A stretch of 64,000 nt of DNA from contig MU394053.1 of NCBI GenBank assembly GCA_022578605.1, positions 435,960 to 499,959 of the forward strand, read 5' to 3'. Source of the stretch: Camillea tinctor (lineage: Eukaryota > Ascomycota > Sordariomycetes > Xylariales > Xylariaceae). The position numbers and the translations under genes are program-made. The notes under the pieces were generated by a model. That model searched no databases and had not been told where the DNA came from. It was given only the letters and a program-made list of their open reading frames with translations. How positions within the stretch are numbered: position 1 is the first letter of the stretch; every line of letters begins with the position of its first letter. This document shows, in pieces, positions 56,211 to 64,000 of the stretch.

Positions 56211-57803
56211 ATGTATGCTGAAACAGTGCTTAAGGAGTGGATGGAGGCACAGGTGCCACGTGCTCCTCAGATGAAGGATGGCCCGGCCTTCTTCCGCAAC
56301 CTTGAGCAATCTCTCGATGTTCACCGTGCTACTCACTCCCTGCTCTTGGCTAAGCCACGATGGGATGATAGCATTGTCGACTTGACTACGAGCGATGCCC
56401 TATCTCTGAACCGAGACGGAATTGTTCGCGATGCCTTGCTTAAGGAGTTGCAAGCCCATGGCGACTTCATTCTTAGTGCTAGCGGCTCCCGAGTTCAGTA
56501 CGGCAACTACGAATACCTTATCCAGACAGAAAAGGAGATTGCAGAATTCCACGGGGCCGAGACCGCCTACATCGCACACTCGGGTTTTATGGCCAATGCG
56601 AGCGCTGTTGCGGCTATCGGTACGCCGGGAGATGTCTTCGTCTACGATGAGCTTGTCCACACTAGCAGCCACGACGGTATGAAGCTTAGCCAGGTTGCTG
56701 AGCAGATAAAATTCAAGCACAACGATGTCGAGTCTCTACGCGACGTTCTTACCAACCTGAGGGATACGAACCCTAAGCTGAAGGCTGGGACTAAGAATAT
56801 CATCATCCTAGTCGAGTCTATCTACAGCATGGATGGAGATGTCTGCCCCCTGAAGGAGTGTGTTGCAGTTGCCAAGGAGATCTTTCCTCTTGGAAACGCT
56901 CAGTTTGTAATTGACGAGGCTCACAGCACTGGACTTATTGGTCCCCAAGGCAGGGGACTCGTCAACATGCTTGGACTGGAGAAGGAGATTGCTGTTCGAA
57001 GTAAGCGAAACCTCCCTTAACTACAGCAAAGTTTGGAACTATTTACTAATATTTTCTCTGATAGTCCACATGTGCAGCAAAGCATTGGCTTCTACTGGGG
57101 GTAAGCTTCACAAATAACAATGGCTCAATATCTGTCCATCTTGTAACTAACTCTATTCCAAGGTGTTATTCTATGCAACAAGCATATACGTAACGCTTTG
57201 ATTCAGAATGCTAGATTCTTTGTCTACAGCGGCTCCCCATCATTTGCCATGGTTGCTTCCATGAGAGTCGGCTACCAGCAACTCATGAGTGGCGCCACAA
57301 TGGAGGTACGAGGTCTCAAGACAACCCCAATATGTACTAGTCTGCAATCAAACTAACAACACAACCTTGTTCAGCGCCAAGAACAAGTCCAGAAAGTCGT
57401 CAAGCACTTCTACAAGACCATGCAAGAGCATCCCGTCTACGAAGAGGCCGTCGAGGAAGGCATCATTAGTATCCCCCCTATGGAAGACTGGGAGTCTCGC
57501 AAGTGGCACACTCACATTGTGCCCATCCGCACGCGCAACCACTACGAGAAGTACCTATTCTACCACGTCCTGCTGATCGCCAAGATGAATGCGTATGCTT
57601 GGTCTTTCCCCATCGTGCCCAAGGGCCAGTCTCGCCTGCGCATCGTGTTCCACAACCACAACACCTTTAAGCAGGTTGAGGATCTGGTCAACGCGATATG
57701 CGACTGGGCGCAGGAGATGTTGGACATTGAGTCGGGAACATCGGATAATACCCTGCCAGAGGCTACTCGACAGGTATATGCTCTGCAAGGTGTTACATCG
57801 TAA
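56211..57803 (+). CDS. Alpha-oxoamine synthase (PLP), candidate polyketide off-loading enzyme
   Basis: Exons 56211-57000, 57065-57100, 57163-57305 and 57375-57803 give 465 residues. It belongs to the alpha-oxoamine synthase group of fold-type I PLP enzymes (relatives: 8-amino-7-oxononanoate synthase, 5-aminolevulinate synthase, serine palmitoyltransferase), which join an acyl thioester to an amino acid with loss of CO2. Visible blocks are SASGSRVQYGNYEYLIQTE (substrate/PLP pocket), HSGFMANASA, the PLP-contacting DEAHSTG (235-241) and the Schiff-base Lys269 in MCSKALASTGG. That Lys is encoded by a 36-nt exon. It is not the heme-pathway enzyme: it has no mitochondrial presequence or heme-regulatory motif, and it sits head-to-head with a PKS lacking a release domain. 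Fumonisin (FUM8), sphingofungin and curvulamine pathways use such enzymes for release. Amino acid used is unknown. Confidence 0.9.
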
Positions 57804-59182
57804 CGAAAGGGGGTTTGGATATACTCTTATCTTGGGCCTTACGGATTTTTGATGATGCTTTTTACTGGTGGTGGGAGGCCCATGATGATGATGATTGCAT
57901 GATATTGAAAGGGGTAGAGGAGACCCAAGGGGTTTTGAAGGTGGAGAATGGCTGTCTATGCATGTTTCTAGTTTGAATTATTGTTACAACATCTCTTTTG
58001 TGACTCGTTTCTTTTCTTTCCTTTTTTTTCTTTTAGGATCATCTTCATAACTTAACTAGGACCCAAAAATTCAATATTATCGTTATAGAAACTTCTCAAC
58101 TCCTAATACCATTTCTAGAAAAGTGGTGTGTAAATTCTACATCACTAGGTAATATTTATTTTAAATCTAATAACGCCACCCAATAAACGTTGCTAACTAG
58201 GATTTCTTATATGTACCTAGGTATTTACACATTATTCTTTCGCATAAATAGATGTGTTGCGGTGGATGCGAACGTGAATCACTATTTGGCGATTGGTTTA
58301 TATAGTATCGTAACATATGTAACCTATATTGTGGGAATGTGATACATATACTCGGTGGTCATAAAAACAAATGGGCCGGCATAAAGGCCGAGCATTGAAA
58401 CATAGATAAGGGAAGTTCTATAACATTCCATGTAAGCCTCGCTTCGATCCTACGATAGCATCTACTTGCCTTTCTTTTTTCGCAGTCTCTAGTATGATGA
58501 ATGATTGGATATTACGCTAATCGATGATTACTACGAACTCGTACATGGTCGTTCTAAGGTTAGTTTACTGTTTAACCTTTCCCTTTTATTTCACGTCGAG
58601 CTAGATGGAATTTCCAAGTTTTCCGGTCTGAGGCAGAGTTAATCTCGACACACTTATTGACTGCTTAATGTCCTAATCTCATCTATTTTCTTTGCTTTTG
58701 CAACTTTTGCTCAATTGGGTCTACTATTCTTAAGAGCTATATAATATTCATATGATCCTATGGCTTCGTACGATGATGAAGCATGAGGTATATCAAATAT
58801 AGTATCCAAAGAATACCAGCTCGACGATTTTCTAAATGAGCATGTTTATGTATTAAGATCGAAAGGAGCTTTTGTAGGACTTAACATAATCTTCTATTAT
58901 TATTGTGAGAGTGCATGCGGTCAATTTAACTTTTGGATACGAACAAAAAATCGACCACGACTCCTGGCTCGATGCAATTACATGATGGACCATGAAAAAA
59001 AAAGTTTTCCTATGATGACTCTGAAAATTCCGAAGTATGGCCCTCATTTTTTTTTCTCCCTCTCCACGGCGTGGAACAAACTCGATAATGATGTGTTACC
59101 CTATAACCCCTGACTATCTCCAACTGATATGCCGGATACATACAAATGACTTGCAGCAGAATTCCAACTTTGAGGACTTTCC
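57804..59182. other. Intergenic, 1.4 kb, AT-rich
   Basis: Convergent 3' flanks of the AOS and Myb genes. A TACCTAGGTA palindrome lies at 58214-58223. No gene seen. Confidence 0.5.
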
Positions 59183-60468
59183 TTATTTCAATTGCAGTGT
59201 GACATTCACTTTGCCGCTTACGGCAGCTGCTGCTGCGTCTCCAGTCATTGCAATATCCATCAAGTGGCCCACGATTTCGCCTGCTTTCCTGCGGGGGATT
59301 GAGACCGACAACTGTGTGAGAGGTAGGTCTGAGTCAGTTGGGAGGCCCCATGCTGAGTACCCAGAAGAAGAGTGAGAGCCGGGTGTGTGCTCTGGGCTTG
59401 GCTCAGGCCAAGGGTTGGTGAATTGGGCATTCGGGTCTAGTATGTCAGGAGTTATTCCACTAACATCAGCAGTCGAATAACTCGGTTGGGAGACCATTCC
59501 TTGCCAATAAGCTGCGTGTAGGGCTTCCTGGTCTCCGTTTTGGTTGATTTCGGTGAAGTTCATGCCGGCGAGGTCGGTGCTATATAAGTCACCTGCTTGG
59601 GCATCACTCCATGAGCTTTGTCCATCAGCACAGTCAATGTCGCGCTGGCTATTCGGTGATGACGATGCGGTTGCCACCGAGGAGCCTGCTGATGACTCGG
59701 ACCTTTTCTTTTTGCGTCTTTCCAAGAGGGTATAACGGTTTTTGAGTGCGAGGGGCGCTCTGTTGGTGAAGTATTTCTTCGCCAAAGTCTTCCAAGTGCG
59801 TCCATGCATTTCTACCGTAGATAAGAGAAGATTGTCCTAAGAGAATCAATGTCAATAAAACGCCCCGACCCCTATAGAACCAAAGCTCAGAGGATCGGGT
59901 AAGCAATCAGTTGGTCATACTTCCTCAGTTGTCCAGGCACCGTGATCAAGATCGGGTCGTAACTTATCATTCCAACGTTTAGCGCTATTCGACGACCTGT
60001 CAGCGACAAGTACCGACTATAGAGAAATGAGAGGGGGTTGATAGGGAGTTCGACAAAATAGTGTTCAGAAGCTCGGTAGGTAATTTTGGTTCAGAAAAAA
60101 TATCTCACCACTGCTCGCCATTGCGAGTGCCAACCTCGGCTGCTACGGCTGTCCACTTTGTGCCATTCTTTGCTACTGCGGCTCTCAACTGGTCATCTTC
60201 CTCAGGAAGCCAGGTTCCAGTGTTAAGGGACGATGACATCTTTTGCTCCCAGTGATGAAGACATTCGCTGGGGGAACGGCCGGGGAGGTAAGACGCAATT
60301 TCATCCCACTGGATATCCTGGGATTGACCAACTAAGTGCAATGATATGTATAAGCAGAAAATTACTTTAGAATATAACTCAAGATGCTGTCAAGTACGAA
60401 CCTCGTTGGATGACAGCCTCTAAGACTGCATCATCCATCTGGGTCCAACGACGGAGTCCTGGACCCAT
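59183..60468 (-). CDS. Three-repeat Myb-type DNA-binding protein, candidate cluster regulator
   Basis: Four exons: 60468-60402, 60331-60109, 59996-59921 and 59836-59183; 339 residues. Three Myb/SANT repeats occupy nearly the whole N-terminal half: about 6-54 (RRWTQMDDAVLEAVI...WDEIASYLPGRS), 61-109 (GTWLPEEDDQLRAAV...KRWNDKL) and 116-163 (GAWTTEEDNLLLSTV...LKNRYTLLERR). Each has the spaced aromatic residues of the Myb helix-turn-helix fold, so sequence-specific DNA binding is expected. A basic patch (ERRKKKR) follows as a likely nuclear signal. The remaining ~165 residues are S/P/Q-rich, acidic in places, and could activate transcription. It lies next to the AOS gene on the opposite strand; that position, not the sequence, suggests cluster regulation. 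The introns (59837-59920, 59997-60108 and 60332-60401) each have standard borders. Confidence 0.85.
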
Positions 60469-63073
60469 GGTAAAATTCACGGTTTTAGATCGGATAATAA
60501 GCTTAACAAATGAGCAAAAAGTTATGAATACTACGAGAATCCTTCAAAGGTTTCCTAATAGTTCCTCTAGAATTCGACAAGGCAGTAAGTAGGCGTTGGG
60601 ATGGAAACATGTAAGGGAGCATTTACCGTGGTACAGAATTCTAAAACCTCGGGGGCACAAAAGGACAGACAAGGAAGCAGAAGCAGGTAGGACCTATAAA
60701 GAAATCCAGGAAAGGGGTGGTTCGGTTTCCGGAGTACGCCGTATTCTATCAAGTTCGACGGTTAGCGTCCTGTTGTCAGCAACACACATATGCACCATCT
60801 CCTTTTTTCACCGGCTTAATTCATTTTCTTTTTTTCCCGCTTTAACATCAAGGTTTAACGAGTATATTGGATGCTGAGTGAAGGATCAGGATATTGACCC
60901 CTTCAAGTTAGGTCTAACTCCGGACCCATCGTGATGAGACAACCTCAGCAATAGTATCTGCGAGCCATTGGACTGGCATCATCTCGTCCAAATACCAGTG
61001 TTGATTGAGATATCGTTGCACATCTCGGCGCTTCTATCAGCCCCCAGTAGCACAACCATCATATCCTGCCCCTGGTGTAGTTCATTTTGTGAGCTCATCT
61101 CGAGAGTCCCCCCTTTCGCCCGTTTTCTCATGAAGGCCGTCTCGGTTGCTTCAGTAGAACTCCCACGAGGTCAACTTGGTGAATAATCGACTAGCTGTGC
61201 CGCAACTCCCTGGCGAATATCGCGGCCGTTCGAGTTCCACAAATGACCAAACCGTATTATGGACGTGCATAGCCCAGGCAAAGCCAGGCGCATGTGCGCA
61301 TATGGAACCCAAAAGGACCAATATCAAAATATCACCTTACTGGGATCATCTAGCCGTCAGCTAGTGCCCGGATACTCCCCAGCGCCTAGCAAGGGTTCAT
61401 GTATGCATAATTGCGCGAATCTTCGATCTAACGGCTCCGTTCCCGTCTCTAAAGCTAATATCCACGTAGTCGTCCTCGGCAGGATTTCGTTTCGTTTGGT
61501 CTCAAGGGGAAAGCCCTGGTGACGCACACCCTCTCCAGAAACCTAGAGAAGAACCGAAAGCCGCAAGACGGAGGCGACTTGTCGCGATCAGAAAGAAAAG
61601 TGGTCTAGTATATGCTGTTCCCCACTGATAAGGAAGGGCATCGGGGTTTCGCTGGCAGGTAGACAGAAAAGCAGGAGAATTTCAGCATGGTGAGTTGGGT
61701 CTGCATACGGTATAACTCCATTCTGTCTTCGACGTTCGGATCGGAAAATGAACAAGATCGTCCGAGATTTGCGTATCCGGCTGCTTATTTGCGCGTGTAA
61801 AACGTGAAAACGTGCCGTAGATGTGCTTGAGAGCCCCCGGGGGTTTCTCTGAGCATTCCCAATCGGCTCAACTAGTTGCGTTGAATCACAATCGCGAACG
61901 AGATTTGTATCATTCACGATGTCACCTGAGCGCGACGGTCCAAGTACCTAGCTAGGCGTGTCAGCATCTGACCAGCTTTAGTGGAAATATGCGTTGACAT
62001 AGAAGGATGAAAGTGCAGATTTGGGTATGGAAGAGCTCAAAAGTTGTGAAGTTTTCCTTCAGGTCTTTGGAGACTTAATGCCCTTGACTATTTAAGATGG
62101 TACTAGGTGCCGTACCCAACTCTTTCTTCAAAGAGCTGGTATGGAAAGTAGTTTAGAGTAGACTATTCAATGGTGAGCCCTTTGATTAACTATAGACTCC
62201 TGTGCGACGTCTGCTCTTCAGATTTGAAATCGACAGGGAGAAAATAAATCCGAGAAAAGTCTCGAGTCTGGCGTCTAAGTTGGACGCCGGGGAGACTCGA
62301 TGTATCCCTGATTAATCGCATCTGGGCTTGGCGTCGATAGGCGATGTGCTTGCATGAGAAGGCCTACGTCCCACGTAGTGCAGAAATGAGTATAAGTGCT
62401 ATGTTGAATTGCATTTATACCCCTGTCATTACTCTGATGGGAACCATCCTCTAGCTCTGATAGGTCATCACTCGTTCCGGAGTTGCATCAGGGGCTATAA
62501 CCCTGGAAACTCTCCCCTACGAGACCAATGAAGGGTAAAAGAATCCGGAGTAATCTTGATACTCCTAACTTAGCAAGACTTGTTTGCTCTTGACATTTCT
62601 AGAAGAAAATGTACTATGGACGGGGTTTATTTGTCCCTAGTTATGTAATCCTCAGAATCATGCCTTTCCTTCCTGAGTGAGGGCATCTACAGATGATTAC
62701 TCTGGTTTTGCTGAGTTTAGAATAGAGATAACAGATATCTTGGCTCCATGTCACCTAGATTACTACTATAGGATGAAATATATCCCGTATGTCTCTTAAC
62801 TTGTATATATCATCGCATAGGATGTCAAGATGAATATGTTTTACGTGAAAGACCAAGCACATACACGCACACGCACATATACACACGCACACTCGGGTTG
62901 CCGAGGTGGTTCTCGACTTATATACTTTGCCGTTTCATACTGAGCTTATTGCATCCCGACCCTAGAGAAGACGGACAGATATACATAGTCAGAATCAAGA
63001 GCCTTCGCAAGATTTGATTGAGCCCTCAGGTCTTGCGAAGTTTCCCGAACAGCGCATTCCCACCACCATCGCC
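60469..63073. other. Intergenic, 2.6 kb between Myb and MFS genes
   Basis: No supported gene. A 109-codon minus-strand frame at 61588-61917 and a few shorter plus-strand frames have no family resemblance. An imperfect hairpin lies at 62263-62299, and CA/CG-alternating simple sequence at about 62860-62892. The spacer is long for a cluster and could hide a small gene or a decayed one. Confidence 0.5.
62263..62299. repeat. Imperfect hairpin
   Basis: CGAGTCT-GGCGTC is followed after 7 bp by GACGCC and, after a 4-bp bulge, AGACTCG. GC-rich stem about 0.8 kb upstream of the MFS start. Confidence 0.6.
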
Positions 63074-64000
63074 ATGGCATCTACACCGTCGACGGGCAAT
63101 GTTGCCAACAGCGCGACAGCCGATAGTCTCGATAAAGAAAAATGTCAGCTTGACTCGAGCCATGGATCCACTCCGAGTGGCTCTGTCCTCGAAAACTTTA
63201 CCGATTCGGATATTGAGGCTCAAGGTTCCCGGCCAGCCAAGAAGCCCTTCTCCTTTTGGATGTCCATCGTCTGCATTCTCACCATAGCCTTTATCGTTTC
63301 CTGGGATGCAACATGCCTGGCAGTTGCCATTCCTTCGATTTCGAAAGACCTTAACGGTTCATCCTTCCAATCGTTTTGGGCCAGTATAGCCTTCATGATT
63401 GGTGTGGTAGCCACACAGCCCATCTATACAAGCGTGTCGGACATTGTGGGCCGGAAGCCACCTCTATATACTGCTATGACACTATTTGCTGTCGGAGCCA
63501 TCATATTTGCAACCGCACATGATATGTCAGTCGTGATCGCCGGTCGATTGGTCCAAGGCCTAGGGGGTGGCGGTCTTGACGTCCTGGAGTCGGTCCTGCT
63601 CGCTGACGTGACCACCCTAAAAGAGCGGCCGCTATACCTCAGCTTACAGGGCATCCCTATAGTTTCAGGCTTCGTTCTCGGCCCTATCATTGGATCCTTA
63701 TTCAGCGAGTTCGCGACATGGAGATGGATTGGATGGATCAACCTTCCCTTTACTGGTTTCTCTATGGTCTTAGCTTTCTTCTTCCTTCACCTCAGGCCTA
63801 TCGAGATTGATACAAGGAGTAGACTCCAGCGATTGGACTGGACTGGTATGGTCCTTTTCGTCGTAGGAGCTGCTGCTTTCTCGCTGCCGCTTAGTTGGGC
63901 TGACTCCCTATACCCATGGACGGACTGGAGAACACTCCTACCGTTCATCATCGGTGTGATAGTAATGATCGGTTTCTGGTTCTACGAGGCCCGACCACAA
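63074..64000 (+). CDS. MFS multidrug exporter (14-TM type), partial at right edge
   Basis: Open from the ATG at 63074 to the last base of the window, 309 codons, with no intron seen so far. After a hydrophilic N terminus of ~58 residues the membrane segments begin (FWMSIVCILTIAFIVSWDAT). Diagnostic MFS signatures are the motif-A-like loop SDIVGRKPPLY, motif B (IAGRLVQGLGGGGLD) with its conserved Arg, and motif C of the drug:H+ antiporters (GFVLGPIIGSLF). The pattern through TM7-8 and the long loop between TM6 and TM7 agree with DHA2/14-TM exporters found in fungal metabolite clusters. It probably exports the cluster product or provides self-protection. The start matches a typical S/T/D-rich N terminus. 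The C-terminal half lies outside the window. Confidence 0.9.
   Translation, partial: MASTPSTGNVANSATADSLDKEKCQLDSSHGSTPSGSVLENFTDSDIEAQGSRPAKKPFSFWMSIVCILTIAFIVSWDATCLAVAIPSISKDLNGSSFQSFWASIAFMIGVVATQPIYTSVSDIVGRKPPLYTAMTLFAVGAIIFATAHDMSVVIAGRLVQGLGGGGLDVLESVLLADVTTLKERPLYLSLQGIPIVSGFVLGPIIGSLFSEFATWRWIGWINLPFTGFSMVLAFFFLHLRPIEIDTRSRLQRLDWTGMVLFVVGAAAFSLPLSWADSLYPWTDWRTLLPFIIGVIVMIGFWFYEARPQ

Noticed and set aside
56211..57803. Reading the PLP enzyme as heme-pathway 5-aminolevulinate synthase, linked to the nearby HEM14
   Set aside because: No mitochondrial presequence or heme-regulatory CP motifs, and the Lys-containing block differs; the PKS context fits better. Proximity to HEM14 is probably chance.
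61588..61917. 109-codon minus-strand frame between Myb and MFS genes
   Set aside because: No recognised motif, no splice partners, ordinary chance length in this composition.

Overview
The window is nuclear DNA of a filamentous ascomycete (Pezizomycotina, most likely a Sordariomycete; the species cannot be told from the sequence). Evidence for this is short introns of 55-160 nt with GTRAGT-type donors and CTAAC branch points, TTAGGG/CCCTAA-type telomere-like tracts, and typical fungal families: a HET-domain protein, a metacaspase with a Q/G/P-rich prodomain, Nab2, a highly reducing polyketide synthase (PKS) and a CYP52/CYP539-like P450. Genes are separated by long AT-rich spacers. I saw no rRNA, convincing tRNA, CRISPR array or intact transposon.

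Layout. 0-22 kb: ornithine-cyclodeaminase-family enzyme (-), an unrecognised acidic protein (+), HET-domain protein (-), ER J-domain membrane protein (-), WW-domain/glycine-zipper protein (-) divergent from a metacaspase (+), an F-box-like/nucleotidyltransferase-like protein (+) and a cyclase-family hydrolase (-). 22-39 kb: Baeyer-Villiger monooxygenase (+), P450 (+), GH20 beta-N-acetylhexosaminidase (-) and aldehyde dehydrogenase (-), with wide gene-poor spacers. 41-46 kb: two housekeeping genes, NAB2 (+) and HEM14 protoporphyrinogen oxidase (+).

46.4-64 kb is a secondary-metabolite locus. A 2466-residue highly reducing PKS (KS-AT-DH-degenerate MT-ER-KR-ACP, eight exons, -) has no release domain. 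It is transcribed divergently from a stand-alone alpha-oxoamine synthase (AOS, +), a PLP enzyme of the family that condenses an acyl thioester with an amino acid while losing CO2. A three-repeat Myb regulator (-) and a 14-TM-type MFS exporter (+, cut by the window end) follow. The most economical reading is that the PKS makes a reduced acyl chain on its ACP and the AOS off-loads it onto an amino acid, giving a 2-amino-3-ketone chain. This is the logic of fumonisin, sphingofungin, 2-amino-dimethyloctadecanol and curvulamine-type pathways. The cluster continues beyond the right edge, so its tailoring genes are unseen. The shared promoter holds a 27-bp tandem repeat that may be the binding site of the pathway regulator.

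Genome-scale signals include a 10-bp palindrome (TACCTAGGTA) strongly over-represented in spacers and introns, sharp GC steps inside several genes, and a low-quality-looking poly(T) tract at the left edge. All gene models were assembled by hand from reading frames and splice signals; exon borders are given so they can be tested with RNA-seq.
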